A stretch of 64,000 nucleotides of DNA. Source: Alviniconcha marisindica. Lineage: Eukaryota; Mollusca; Gastropoda; Provannidae. Positions 41,446 to 54,070 of the stretch are shown here, piece after piece. Position numbers and translations under genes: made by a program. Within the stretch, counting starts at the first letter, position 1, and every line of letters starts with the position of its first letter. The notes under the pieces are model-generated. The model was given only the letters and a program-made list of their open reading frames with translations. It was not told where the DNA came from and made no database searches. Location: contig JABMCL010002342.1 in assembly GCA_018857735.1 (NCBI GenBank), forward strand, positions 436,001-500,000, written 5' to 3'.

Positions 41446-42000
41446 CTGAAAATGAATCACAAAGGTGTGATTTTTGTTGTTGATTTTTAAAAATTGGTGT
41501 GTATGTGTGTGCATGCGTGTGTGAGTGCGTGTGCATGCATGCGTGGGCATGTGTGTGTGTGTGTGTGTGCGTGCGTGTGTGCATGTGTGTGTGTGTGTGG
41601 CATATGTGTTTTCTTGTTTAGTTTTCTTGTTTGCTGTCCCTGTCACTTCACGTTTATTGATGGAGTGAGACAGTGAGTAGTAACATTGGCTTTGGAACAA
41701 ATTCTTCTTTTTGGTGCTCACCAGTCACAAAGAATGTCTGGTCTGCATGGTAAATCAAGCTGTCCTTTTTGGACTGATTTGCGATTGTGGGTGTTTCCCC
41801 CTTCCCCATCACCATGGTTGGGGCTGAACTGGTTCTGCTTAGTTCTTCATAGTACCTACAGGACCTCTCGGTCTTTAAGGGGTCTCCATTGTAATGGAGG
41901 CTTGTTCATGCTGTGATTTACAATTCATAATAATAATACATTGTTTACAGAAGAGGTACAGATGCATATGTTCACAAACACAGACACACATACATGTGCA

Positions 42001-42109
<109 letters not shown>

Positions 42110-42354
42110 GCTTATCCCCTTCATTCACCCCCACCCTCCACCACCACCACACATGGGTACAAACACATGCATGCACCAAACACAGACCCAAACACACACA
42201 TACACACACAAACTACAAATGCATCAATTACAAGTGAAAGGAGGGGGGGGGGGGGGAAGACAAATCATTATGCAGAGGAGAAGAGAAGAGATGGGTTTTC
42301 AGTTTTGACTTAAAAAGAAGAGAGTGAAGAGGAATGCCCAACTTCATCAGTTAC

Positions 42355-42522
42355 CTTTGAAGGCCCCTCCTTATGATGGTCCTGGAGATTGAAGTTCTGG
42401 GGGTAGTAGACTTCTTCAAACTTGTATTTTTCTCTCAGTCCTGGCATTCCATTGTACTCTGCCTTCATTTCACTCTGCTGATTGCCCATCGTCAGCGGCT
42501 TCCGCCACCCGCCGTTCCCAAG
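42355..42522 (-). pseudogene. Orphan copy of exon 3 of the 333-aa protein gene
   Basis: The sequence matches the exon at 37801-37968 with the acceptor and GTAACT donor preserved. It lies in correct order with the exon 4 copy, so the two could still be spliced together. Confidence 0.75.
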
Positions 42523-42803
42523 CTGGACACGCAGAGAAACAGAATTCAGAACTTCAGAGTCATCAGAAACTGGTTTTTAGCTGCGGTCAAAATGTTGTGA
42601 GGTTTGTCTCCGTTGTTGCTAAGTGTTTTGGTTTTTATTAATTTTTAATTTTTAGTATGTAGTGTGTGTGTGTGTGTGTGGCACGTGTGTGCTTGCGTGT
42701 GTGTGCACGCGTGTGCGCATGTGTGTCATAAATTACTGAGACCCACACATGTTCTGAGTAAGTGTTGAGTATTGCACTGTTGAGTATTGCACTTTGCCTA
42801 AAT

Positions 42804-44480
42804 TGTCTTTTCTGCTCTTTTCAAGTCACACCACTTTACTGTAGGGCTTTGCAGTCCCCCCAAAAGTGCAGCACAATCTCCAAACAACTCCTGCTTAGTG
42901 AATGGTTGCTGCCCAACGTGCACATCAAAGGAGAAAAACTTGCAAACAACTGAGCTCGGTGGAAAGGTGGAAAATTATTAGACAATTTTGCAGGCACAGC
43001 CGATTTGAAAAGGTGCGCAAGAAAAGAGGACAGAGGTACTAGAAAATAAAGTTGACAGGATGTGAGTGAGTAATGCATTTTTTGAATGAACACATGTGAA
43101 GTCATCCACCAGTGAAGGGAGAAGGCAGTGCTGCTCTTTGTTCCTGAGAAATTTGACTTTCAGTGTGATTGTGACAAGATGTTGAACATCAGTTACACAT
43201 TACAACAAGCCCACATCACTGTGCTGCTAATCATGCAGTTAACTGTGAAAACCCAACTGATCTTACAAGATGTGATCCACATGAGTATTACCAAGTAACA
43301 CATAGTTTGTTGCAATACATGACGTTCAACATACAGCCAATCTTGAATATTTTTAAATGAATAAAAAGCAACACATTTTGAAACATAAACAGTTATTCTT
43401 TAATAGAACAATATGTGACAAGGAAGATTTGATGATTTTTTTAAAATCAAATTTAAGCTTTCTTGACATAAACAGCAAATGATGTAAGAAATATGTCGTA
43501 CATTACTCTTTCAACAAGATGTACAAAGCTGTTTGTTTCTTGATGAAAATGATAAATCAGTAACTTTTTATTACTGTAAAGTATAAAGAAACATAACTAT
43601 TTCCACTGTAAACAGTTTTTGCTGCATTAATTTTGTTGTAGTGGATAGCATATTGTTAAATAGACGACATGGTACTTTGTTTTTCATAACAAAATAAATA
43701 ATACTTATTATTTAACAAACAAGTAAGTGTTTTGTAAGAGAAAATGGAGCAAGTAAGAGTGAGTGCAACTTTTGCTGCTTTTGGGTGTCACAGGAAAACA
43801 CACACGCAACCTGTCTCCATGCGTTTCTTTGGTCATGTTGACTCAGGTGCCTAGGACAAAAATAGTTGAACAGTTAACTTAAAAGTGAAAGAATTAATAA
43901 TAATAAATAGAAAAAATCGTAATAAATATTACTATAAAAAAAATCACAGCCAAAGAATAATGCTATCAAGATCGGCACTTTACATTTTCAGAACTCTGGA
44001 AGGCAGACAGGCATGGTCACTATAATTATGTCGAACGTTATTATTTCCACAGCTCGTGTTGTAATCGTAATGTTCAACATCTAACTTGACGACTTTAACC
44101 TGCGTAAATTCGAATTGTCTACCATATATGATGATTTGTTTGAAGACGTAGTTTGTAAACAAAACGAACTGCGTTAAGCGCAAGCAAAAAATGTAAAGAG
44201 TACGATGAGAATATACTGTTTATTACCAATCTGCTGTCGCACATTACGATTTCAACATGCACCCATGTTGTAAGAAACTTAGTGAAAACTAATTTTCGAA
44301 AGCATCTGAACAAACTTTAGGTTGACAGCAACAAAAACTCACTCTGTATGCTAACATTCCGATGCTTTTAAAAAGATTCGGCATATACCAATATAAATAT
44401 CATCGTATAACCGGAAGATTTGACTAAATCTCCGATGAATGTTTAAATTAAGTTGAACGTTATGGTCTTCAAAAATATTA
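42804..44480. other. AT-rich intergenic stretch, no gene seen
   Basis: No splice-consistent frame was found. Short frames here are not supported. Confidence 0.5.
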
Positions 44481-44610
44481 CCACACACCTTTCGCATATC
44501 AGAACGTCTCTTCCATGCGGCCATGTGCTAAAAGCAAATGACCGGATGTGTAACATGGCTGACTGGAAGTAGTGCAAAAGCGCGAAAACTTAATTTTTTG
44601 CCTTTTGCTT
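44480..44610. promoter_or_regulatory. Possible promoter-like patch
   Basis: Clustered words GACCGGATGTG, AACATGGCTG and ACTGGAAGTAG resemble ETS and YY1 sites of housekeeping promoters. An unrecognised 70-codon plus frame follows at 44731. Weak evidence. Confidence 0.25.
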
Positions 44611-44730
44611 GTTTAATCTAATACGTTGTTGAACGTTATTTATTGCAACAATTTTATGAAGAATGGCAAAATATATTTTCAAAACTACCCAGACATTTGG
44701 CAGTAAAATAAAACACTGGCGCCTGATGTA

Positions 44731-44943
44731 GTGACGTACCACAGTGACTGGAGTAAAGTTTCGACGAAAGAGAAAGTCCGTTCTTCACTAGATCGTCTGC
44801 GGATGCTGGTCATGAAACATTTCAACTCACATAACGTTCGACCGAGGGATATTTCGGAGCCTCTAACTCCAAAATCAAAACTTAGTGATAATCGATTTTA
44901 TATGCACTGTGTAAAGCGATATCTCCTCTGTGAAAATCGGTGA
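44731..44943 (+). CDS. Unrecognised 70-codon frame
   Basis: Begins MTYHSDWSKVSTKEKVRSSL. Composition is coding-like (basic, amphipathic) and it follows a promoter-like patch. I recognise no family, and no partner exon was found. It may be chance. Confidence 0.2.
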   Translation: MTYHSDWSKVSTKEKVRSSLDRLRMLVMKHFNSHNVRPRDISEPLTPKSKLSDNRFYMHCVKRYLLCENR

Positions 44944-45714
44944 CTGAGGTAATGTTTTGATTCATCATGTACGTGAATGAAAGCATCGAAAGCACTCACC
45001 GTGAGCGTGTCCGTTTTCAGGGGTCGAATTTCGTGGCGCTTTTCACTTTCAAAAAAAATATTTCTCCAGCTGCTCCAGATTTGGAGCTCACGATATTGTT
45101 CCACTGTGATACTGACCAATTATGAACGCACACACAAAGCAACAACAAGACAAAATGTTTGAAACGGATTTTATTGACAGTCAAAAAGCGGACCCCCCAT
45201 TTGCGCACCTTTTGGCACTAAGTCATATCCAAACACGAAAAGGTTCAAATGAACGCTTATTTATTTTTGCACGGACACACAGTATGCAAATTTTCAGGGA
45301 AATCCCCTTTATCAAGCTAGCAGTCATTCGGTTACAGATTTGAAAATAAAACCGAAAACCTAGAATATAAATGTCATTTTTGTTGTTGTTTTGTTTTTGT
45401 TTTCGGTGGCTTTCTTTCTTCTTTTTTTTTTCCTTTTTTTTTTTAATGATCAAAAATCAGTTAGGCCTATTTGTATTCTTTCTTGCATATATATGCTTCT
45501 GATCTGGGCTCCAACCGTGTGTGGAAGATGGGTGCTATACAAATCCCCTTTATCAGTATTATTATTAATATTATTATTATTATTCAGCCATACACAAAGG
45601 CATTACAAACCATTCATGATGATTTCAACATTATCCTAGCGCCAGAGTTACTTATAATTTACGATGACGATCACAGTACTCTAAACTCGAAAATCAGTTG
45701 TTGTTTTTACTCCA

Positions 45715-46045
45715 AACACTACCCTCATCCCCATCCACCACTCTAGGCAAAGGATTGACCAATCATAGATAACAGTTTCTTGAGAATTGTGCCAGGTACT
45801 ATATTCATCCCCATCCACCGCTCTAGGCAAAGGATTCACAGTCATAGATAACAGTTTCTTGAGAATTGTGCCAGGTACTATATTCATCCCCATCCACCGC
45901 TCTAGGCAAAGGATTCACTAGTCATAGATAACAGTTTCTTTGGGGTTGTGCCAGGTACTATACTCCTCCCCATCCACCGCTCTAGGCAAAGGATTCACCA
46001 GTCATAGATAACAGTTTCTTTAGGATTGCGCCAGGTACTACACAT
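45715..46045. repeat. Minisatellite, about 80-base unit, 4 copies
   Basis: The unit includes CATCCCCATCCACCGCTCTA, GGCAAAGGATTCAC and CATAGATAACAGTTTCTT. Copies are about 95 percent alike by eye. Confidence 0.9.
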
Positions 46046-46159
46046 ATAATAAACGTAAATTTACATTTAAAAAACAACAACACAACAGTAAAAATCTTAT
46101 TACAATATACTTAAATTTTTATATTAAAACAGTTAAAATATTTATTATAAATTAGACTG

Positions 46160-46690
46160 ACGAATCGCCTGGGCTTGGGCTGTGTCACAGCACATTGACA
46201 CCTGCAAGAACAAACAGGCTTGTGCTGTGTCACAACACATTGACACCTGCAAGAACACATAGGCTTGGGCTGTGCCACAGCACACTGACACCAGCAAGAA
46301 CACACAGGCTTGGGCTGTGTCACAGCACACTGACACCAGCAAGAACACCAAGGCTTGGGCTGTATCACAACACACTAACACCAGCAAGAACATACAGGCT
46401 TGGGCTGTGTCATAACACATTGACACCAGCAAGAACACCATAGACTTGGGCTGTGTCACAACACATTGACACCAGCAAGAACACTCGGGTTTGGGCTATG
46501 TCACAACACAGTGACACCAGCAAGAACACCGTAGGCTTGGGCTGTGTCATAACACACTGACACCAGCAAGAACACACAGGCTTGGGCTGTGTCACAACCC
46601 ACTGACACCAGCAAGAATACACAGGGTTTGGGCTGTGTCACAACACACTGACACCAGCGAGAACACCAAGGCTTCACTGGCATATTGTTA
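46160..46690. repeat. Minisatellite, about 45-base unit, 12 copies
   Basis: Unit of CTTGGGCTGTGTCACAACA then CTGACACCAGCAAGAACAC. Both strands have open frames because the unit length is a multiple of three. They are not genes. Confidence 0.93.
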
Positions 46691-47212
46691 TGCGCTGCAT
46701 AGTTATATGGGGACTATCTTCAGCCCCGACAGGTTTTTTGCATAACAGCATCCTTACTCCAGATACGGAGATAAATCCTCCGAAGATGGTGTGTGGCTGC
46801 CCATGTGGGGGAGTAATAAAAACAACCACAAGAACAACAAAGTGGTCACGCACGCAATCCCCTCACCCTATGGAATGTTTTCGTTAATGTACAGTTGAAT
46901 ATACTGGGTGACCCCCAGAATGTTCAGCTGAGAAACGCCACAACAACAACAAAATACTGAAGAAAAAAGCACGATCCTTTCTTTTTCTTTTTCTTTTCCT
47001 TTTTCCTTCTTCTTTTTTGACACCAGCTGCAGATCACAGTGTAGTACAAGGAATCTGAAACGGTCCATAGCCGAAGAGGAAGAATCTAAAACTCACAACA
47101 ATTTCAAGAGAACGCTCATCTTAAATGGGATGGTGATGCAGATGACGAAGACCAACACTTAACTGGACAACAAAGCGAGAAAAAGCGCAGCCTTGTGCTA
47201 TAATTTGGGAAG

Positions 47213-47425
47213 GGGGGTGGGGGGGTGGCTCGGTGGTTAGAACCCCGGACTCGTGATCGAAATGTCCCGGGTTCGAGTCCCAGTAGGAGTGGCGGGAGAA
47301 TTTTCTACTCCAGGGTAAACTTTCTGTGCTGGTCTTATTTCGGTATCCGTTGCACCTCCGCCTTACCGCAGTAGCACGTAAAAGATCCCGGTCATTTTTC
47401 AGAAAGTGCAGTTGGCAGGTGCCAA
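47213..47425 (+). mobile_element. tRNA-derived SINE (second family), copy 1
   Basis: A-box TGGCTCGGTGGTTAGAACC, B-box GGGTTCGAGTCCC. The body has CTTTCTGTGCTGGTCTTATT, CCGCAGTAGCACGTAAAAGA and TCCCGGTCATT. It lies 3' of the GPCR exon. Confidence 0.8.
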
Positions 47426-47549
47426 TGATTCAGAAGTGAGCAGCCAACGCCGCGAGAGTTAAACAACCAATAATCCAAGTGGCTAGTGAGACTGAGACAG
47501 TACGATGTTTAGCGTGATTTTTCGGTAGGCCTACGTGTCAAGTGCTGAC

Positions 47550-47790
47550 AAGTTCCACTTCGTCCAATATTATTTGCCGGTTTGGTTAATTTCGGCTGGG
47601 ATGGGTTGACATCTCTTCGTGGTAGCGTCAACGTAGCACTTGAGCTCAGACACTTTGTCACAGTACGTCTCAAGCACTGACAAGTTCGACTTCGTCCGAT
47701 TTGTTGGTTCCAGAAATTTTAGCTGGGATGGGTTTACACCTCTCCGTGGCAGCGTCAACGTAGCGCTTGTGCTCAGCCACTTTGTCGTAA
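47550..47790 (-). repeat. Tandem duplication of the GPCR C-tail sequence
   Basis: Two units of about 120 bases lie head to tail (about 47550-47673 and 47674-47790). In the minus strand they encode related peptides, YVDAATERCKPIPAK and YVDATTKRCQPIPAE. The first carries the stop of the GPCR tail, so the second lies beyond it in the 3' flank and has diverged. Confidence 0.7.
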
Positions 47791-48543
47791 GGCCAGGTTG
47801 CCAGTTCCGCGTGCAGCCTGTTCATCATGAGCTGAATTCGCCTCTCTTCATTCCGCTGTCGGCGTTTTTCCAGCATCGTGGCCAGCGTTCCGGGTTGAGC
47901 GCCGAGTTGAGCGGCAGCACGAAGACGGCGGTCCAGACGTTGACCTCGCCAGGAACGGGCGTGCCTCGCGCGGCCAGCAGCCCCATGACGCCCACGGGGA
48001 ACCAGCAGCAGAAGTCGGTGAAGACGACGAGGAAGAGGCGGCGGGCGATGGTCGTGTCCTGCTGGCGACGCTGCGTCCTTAACGTCGCCGGCACGCTGTG
48101 GACGGCTCGGTAGATGGACAACTGGCCGGCGCCGATGAAGAGGAAGAGGACGAAGTTGAGGACGATGAAGACGCCGAAGGAGTAGGCCTGGCCCGGGAAC
48201 TGCTGGCGAGTGATGGGCAGCGGCAGGCAGATGCCGGTCTGGCTGTAGAACTCCCAGTGCCGGGTCGCGGGCAGCAGAGGAACCGCAGCCAACAGAAGAC
48301 CGGTGGTCCAGGCAGTTCCGCACACCACCACGGCGGATCGTGGCGTCAGGCGCAGATGGCGCGCGAAGGGAAAGCGCAGCGCGAGGAAGCGATCCACGGT
48401 GACGAGGCAGATGATGAATACCGACACCTCACTGGACAGCAGGGCCAAAAAACCCCGCGGCCTTGCATTGCGCGCTCTCAGTCCAGGACTCTTGCTCCCA
48501 CAAGTACTGGCCGCTGAAGCGGGCGTCCGCCGCACCGATGGAC
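47670..48543 (-). pseudogene. LGR/GRL101-like GPCR exon (TM2 end to C-tail) with two frame breaks
   Basis: The translated pieces are typical of leucine-rich-repeat GPCRs of the relaxin-receptor/GRL101 group: IGAADARFSGQYLWEQE, then FLALLSSEVSVFIICLVTVDR (TM3 and the DR of DRY-like), GICLPLPITRQQFPGQAYSF (ECL2 to TM5), and ADNs-type TM7 PLNSALNP. A tail with TLATMLEKRRQRNEERR follows. The three pieces are in different frames. One base too many sits in a run of C4A6 near 48447-48456. A small replacement at about 47887-47893 removes the FLY part of NPxxY and shifts the frame. An acceptor (ATTATACAG) precedes the first piece. No leucine-rich-repeat exons were found in the window. It is most likely a pseudogene, but the homopolymer break could be a sequencing error. 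Confidence 0.75.
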
Positions 48544-49095
48544 CTGTATAATTATATAGGTCCGTGGTCTTAGCAGTGAGACAGTAGAAAGCTTTAATGC
48601 ACAAATCTCTCGTTGCCCCAGAAACATCGAGTGCTCTCCCCCTTGTCCGCTCGACCTTGTCCGCAAGACTGGGTCCTGTCGGCGTACTGCACTTATTGTG
48701 CGCATCACTAAGATCAGGATCATTACCTGTAGGCTAGTAACTGCAGGTGCCGGCAATTTGAAACACCAAGAGGCAGCTTCACCCAGACTTGTTTTTTGTT
48801 GTTCGTTTCGTTTTTATTCTTTATTTTGAGATAGATGTGTTCAACGACAAATGTCTTAAAAGAATAGCCTATAACTACGATAAAAAATATATATATATAT
48901 ATAAAAATTAAACAAGAATTTATTCAACTACAAAATAAAGACACAACTAAAACTTCACGAGGTCACCAAGAAGCTTGTGGTTTATACGCGGTGAGAACGA
49001 TTTATTTCATTTCGACTCGTAATTTTAGAGTTTTTGTTATTAATGACCCAAATTGACCTAGCCCAGGCCGGGTACAGGGCAGCTTGGGTTACTAC
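48544..49095. other. Upstream flank of the GPCR exon, no further exon seen
   Basis: Expected intron and leucine-rich-repeat exons are not visible. Contains a TATATA run at 48885-48903. Confidence 0.45.
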
Positions 49096-49104
49096 GGAAG
49101 GAAG

Positions 49105-49165
49105 GAAAGAAATTGGTTTTAACTCTAAGTCAACCATGACGGTTATATCAGAGTTATTGACTATG
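49105..49165 (+). repeat. Short interspersed repeat (GGTTTTACGCC family), diverged copy
   Basis: AATTGGTTTTAACTCTAAGTC and GACGGTTATATCAGAGTTAT match 2857-2925. Confidence 0.6.
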
Positions 49166-49974
49166 GGGTGTGTGTCTGGTTTAAACAAGAATTTATTCAA
49201 GAGAAAATAAAGATACAATGAATGGTCATGGGCTTACCGGCAAGCTCGCGGCTCATTTACATACAATTTAAAAAAAAATAAAAAAAATATGGTGGGGTGC
49301 GTTTTTAAACATCAAGTGCGCCAGATCTGTACCAAATACACATTTCTGTGTTGTAAAATATTTCAAGTTTATGTCGAAGTTTATTCCGGACGTCATTGTC
49401 CGTTGAAAAAATAAAAAAATTTTTTTTTTTTTTTTTTTAAATCTTATTTTTAAGGGGCTTAAGGTGCCCCGGTCTCCCCTAACTGCTGTCTTACAGAGGA
49501 TCATCCTAAATGGAGCCAGTAAACTGTGACATTGGTCTGCAACAATCCGCTGAATGTTTTATGCGTGATATTCAGCCATCGTCGATTGTGGTCAGCTGAT
49601 TTGCCTGGCCACTTATAAAACTAACGGCTCCCATTAAGGTCATTCTGTTTGTAGCATTACGCACCAGTGCTGCATTAAATATTCACAAAAACACAACGAT
49701 GGAAATGCCAACTTTTGAAATCGATGCGTGTGCATTTCTCTTGAATATTTTCCGCGCGTTTCCAGATCTGGATTTTGAGCTAGGAAAGGTTAAAGCAAAA
49801 GTTGCTGCATACATTTGCTCTCGAGTGCCATTTTTCTTCCCTTAAAAATAAAATAAAATAAAAATAAAAATTAAAAAAGAAAGGAAAAAATCCGTGAAGA
49901 ACATATTTTCGTTTTTATAGTTCGTATCAGCAGGTTAATATATAACTGAATCAACTCGTTTACTACATGCTCGC

Positions 49975-50158
<184 letters not shown>

Positions 50159-50159
50159 A

Positions 50160-50935
50160 GAGGCAGAGGATTTTTGATATTTTTTTAATAGAGCCCTAAG
50201 TTCAGGGACTTTGTTTCCAAATGTTCCTTTGGTTTTTCATTTCTAAACTCAGTTTCTTTCGTCTGTGGCGGTTAGTGGGACTAGCTGTACACGGAACGTT
50301 AAGTGTCCCAGCTAGCCCGTGTTGCACGCAACGCCTCTTTAGAAGTCGGGCAGAGGTGCGGACCGTTAGGCCAGCTGTGGCACTCGACAATCTTTTCTGA
50401 CAATGGAGTCCGACTAAAAGCCACAAAGCAGGCACTCCAACAAGAGGCGTGTCAACTCAAAAGTAAAATCAACGGAGCGTTTTGAAACAACATCCTCAGG
50501 GAGTTTATTAGCGTTCGAAAGATGTCACACAGAAACACAACAACAAAGACCTAGGATACGGTGAGATACAGAGCTATAGAAATGACCATTCTTCTTCTGA
50601 TTATTTTGTCAGCCCGACATCTGCGGATATTAAGCCCACATCATCATCTTATTATTATTCCATGATGCGTATTAGGTCTAAATAAACTATTCCGCCACAT
50701 GTGTTAGATGTAAATAGAATTAGTTACGTGCTAGTTAAGCTTTGTACTCACCCCGAGACTCTCCGTGGTCAAAGTCTGTACAGACTTTTCAATTTGTTAA
50801 GTCCTTCGGATAAGACAAACGACATCTAATACGCTGATAAACGATGGTATGAATACAGTTTGTCTACTTATTTGGCAGGAGTTTGCCCACTTTGTTGTTT
50901 GTTAGCGTAATTAATATTTGTCTGTGTGTTGCTTA
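50160..50935. other. Intergenic stretch, no gene seen
   Basis: No splice-consistent frame or recognised repeat apart from short ATT runs. Confidence 0.45.
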
Positions 50936-51009
50936 AGAAAGATGTTTTCAGTCAAAATATGTGTATGTTTTACAAAACATACGCATATTTTGACTGAAAA
51001 CACCTTTCT
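50936..51009. repeat. Near-perfect 74-base palindrome
   Basis: Two 36-base arms (50936-50971 and 50974-51009) are inverted copies with two mismatches and only AC between them. The words are TTTTCAGTCAAAATATG and CATATTTTGACTGAAAA. A partial repeat of the right arm follows at 51010-51035. Confidence 0.9.
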
Positions 51010-51110
51010 GATATTTTCTGAAAACACCTTTCTGATTGACACGTTATTGTTTTCAACGTTTTGTGTGTTTTGATCCTGTTTTAGGATGCTACTAACCTTG
51101 TTGAAACAAG

Positions 51111-51197
<87 letters not shown>

Positions 51198-51200
51198 GTG

Positions 51201-51271
<71 letters not shown>

Positions 51272-51362
51272 CGTGCGTCCGTTTGTGTGTGTGTGTGTTT
51301 GCTTGCGTGCTTTGTTGTTGTGTGTGTGTGCGTGGTGTGTGCGTGCGTGCGTGCGTGCGTGG

Positions 51363-51390
<28 letters not shown>
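51111..51390. repeat. (TG)n microsatellite, long
   Basis: About 160 bases of TG with a TTGTGTTG interruption, then GTGC-type repeats to about 51390. Confidence 0.97.
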
Positions 51391-51393
<3 letters not shown>

Positions 51394-51637
51394 AGCGCGC
51401 ACACTCGTGATCGTGGTCAAGCATCAAATGAACCGACAGGGATTCTGCCGATTAAAAACTGAAGTTGTAGTACCTGAGTATAAACATAAACAGTCAGACG
51501 AAATACAAAACGCTTGTGCTCGTAACGAAATGAAGCAGACTGGAGGCAGCAGGAATGTCTTTTATTTTTTATTTTTTACTCGACTCAGTGTTTTCACAAA
51601 AGCAAAACAAGCAGCAACTCTGTTCCGTACTAATAAA

Positions 51638-51765
51638 CAAAGATATAAAACGATACATTACAACAAAAGCCGTATTTACAATTCAAGACACTGTTGCACA
51701 AAGATATAAAACCCGATACATTACAACAAAAGCCGTATTTACAATTCAAGACACACTGTTGCAAA
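51638..51765. repeat. Tandem duplication, about 64-base unit, 2 copies
   Basis: AAAGATATAAAACGATACA and CAACAAAAGCCGTATTTAC occur twice. Confidence 0.85.
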
Positions 51766-52037
51766 AGTTGCCCCTGTCGCACGCAAAATGCAAACTAGAA
51801 CAACGACGACTGGTGACAATAAAGACGACTACGATGAACGCACATAAACGTATACATAACAGTAATATACTAATAAAGTTTATTTTATTTTATTTTTAAG
51901 TGCAGATCAATAAAAGCTCTAACTAAACGCCTCATTACATAGGCTAAATGAGGGAGGGGAGGCAGCACAATACACAGGAGTTATACAATGTCTCTGTACA
52001 TAAATATAGGGAACGACGCATCACTTAATCTCACAAG

Positions 52038-52140
52038 CCCCCCCCCCCCCCCCCCCCCCCCCCCCACCACACAACACACATCACACACACACGCACGCAC
52101 GCACGCACACACACATACACAACATGCACACACGCACACA
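52038..52140. repeat. Poly-C and CA/ACGC tract
   Basis: Run of about 28 C followed by CA and ACGC repeats. Confidence 0.9.
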
Positions 52141-52343
52141 CCACAGCAAACAACGGTACGCACCCGCACACACCGTTCCACCCACCCACGCACCCCTACA
52201 CGCAAATCAAACGGGAAAGAGCTAGTCAGATTCTTGGAAGTCGAAAGCATAGATACACGTTTTCTCTTCAAATATAGAAAGTGGTGTATTATATAAATAG
52301 TGCGTTTTTGGGCCCCAAAGTCCCCAGAGAAACCAGCAGAGGG

Positions 52344-52346
<3 letters not shown>

Positions 52347-52413
<67 letters not shown>
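52347..52413. repeat. (TA)n microsatellite
   Basis: Pure TA tract of about 66 bases directly 5' of a SINE. Able to form cruciform structures. Confidence 0.95.
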
Positions 52414-52415
<2 letters not shown>

Positions 52416-52439
52416 GAACCCCTCACTTTTTATCCACAA

Positions 52440-52740
52440 CCTCACTCTTCGCATTAGGACCGGACCCATGATCGAAAGGTCTCGGGTTCGAGTCCCGGCA
52501 GAAGCGGCGGCAGAATTTTCTTCTCGAGGGTCAACTTTCTGTGCTGACTCTTATTTCGGTATCCGTTCCACCCCTGCGTTACCGCAGTAGCACGTAAAAG
52601 ATCCCGGTCATTCTGCCAAAAGTGCAGGTGGCAGTTACAGCTAAACATGCATACACCCTATGTATGTGGCTTTGCATGAAGTGACGCGACATGGTGCACC
52701 AGCCATGTAAAAACAAAACAGCGCTGTAAGTATACCACTT
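52440..52740 (+). mobile_element. tRNA-derived SINE (second family), copy 2
   Basis: The A-box end is damaged. B-box GGGTTCGAGTCCC is intact. The body matches 47213-47425 (TTATTTCGGTATCCGTTCCA, GTAGCACGTAAAAGATCCC) and continues to CCACTTCGGTGGATACTCC. Confidence 0.8.
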
Positions 52741-53349
52741 CGGTGGATACTCCCCCCCCCAAAAAAAAGGGAAAAAAAGCTGATAAACGGTACAGTCACT
52801 TATTTAAAAACAACAACAAACAAACAAAAAAACATACAACAAGACCGCAGCGAGTCTGCTCAGTCGAGAGCGGAGAACATCGCTATATAAAAACTATCAA
52901 CAACATTCAAATGACATAATGATATAGACGTACAAAGTCGTTTCGGTTTGTACAGTTGCAAGAATAGTTAGTTAGTTATAGGATTCCACAGGTACCTCAA
53001 GATGATTTTGCAGGAATAAACTGAACCTGTAACACTGTCTAGTCCACTGTGTGTATCCGTTGAAACAATGCTATGCATAGATCCCGGAGATCGTGTTTGT
53101 ATACATAATTATATCCCGATGCAAAATCGTGCAACAAAGAACTGTCATCATTTCTAGATTGCTGAAACCCTGACAGAAAGGCAGAATATTTCATGAAAAT
53201 ACAAACAATTTTCACGTGGAAATACAATACAAAAAGCGACCCCCCCCCCCAAAAAAAAAAAAGGAAAAAGAAAAGAAGTAGAAACTGTTCAAAGCTTCAT
53301 TATAAAACAAATAGCTTATTACACACAAACGAATCAAACTAAGATACAA

Positions 53350-53700
53350 ATTATCTTTGACTTCGCTCCGCACAACTGTTGAAACAGCAATCATAATCAT
53401 TAACGAAGTACACAAGTTGCTTCGCACTGGCGGGGGTCCCCACCTTAACGTTGTTGTTCTGGCAATGGCTGAAGGTCTCTTCGATCTTGTTACGGGTCGG
53501 AGCCCGCGGCTGAGCTATTCATCTCTTCCCGTTGGTTGAAGTGTTTGCTTTACGTCCACACAGAAACCGTAGGCTTATTAGGGACGGGAGCCCAGGACGG
53601 CCACCTCAGTCGACTTTCACACAGCTCCTGAGCTCTGCATCTCTTCCCCTTTCTCCCGTCCCTAATAACCTCATGGTTTCTGTGGTAAGCATCGTATTTA
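53350..53700 (+). repeat. Dispersed repeat plus CCATAAGG-family SINE ends
   Basis: Copy of 33175-33440 followed by TTTACGTCCACACAGAAACC and CCCAGGACGGCCACCTC. An inverted copy of the same end follows at about 53632-53700. Confidence 0.6.
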
Positions 53701-53833
53701 CTTACTAACTCCGACAGAAACCCTCTCTGGACTTATTCAAATGTAACCTAAAAACTTTTCCCGCCAAAACTTTAGACCTGCCATGCTGTCCGTTTTAAGT
53801 TGTGTAAATTAAGCTTTGTATAGTCAGAATGCT

Positions 53834-53906
<73 letters not shown>

Positions 53907-54070
53907 CATGGTTATTGTTTGATAGGCGATAACGGTAGACTACAATATTTAAGATTCTGTTTGTTTGAAATGTACGTTAATGTGGTTTTCGTCATAAGAT
54001 GTTTGTACAGCGCAGTGAGTTTAACTCTGGCTAGAGAACATCGCTTTATAAGAATTACTGATTATTATTA
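53700..54070 (+). mobile_element. LINE 3' end fragment
   Basis: CAGAAACCCTCTCTGGACTT encodes the PSLDLFKCNLKTF-type ORF2 end. It is followed by a TG tract (53837-53904) and a tail with GTTTGTACAGCGCAGTGAG and GCTTTATAAGAATTA ending in ATT. Confidence 0.65.

Noticed and set aside
43744..43854. Short plus frame with FGCHRKTHTQPVSMRFFGH, reminiscent of a THAP zinc finger
   Set aside because: Only one cysteine of the required C2CH set is present and it stops after 36 residues.
46160..46690. Regular 45-base repeats that resemble a CRISPR array
   Set aside because: The whole unit repeats with no unique spacers, and the genome is animal. It is a minisatellite.
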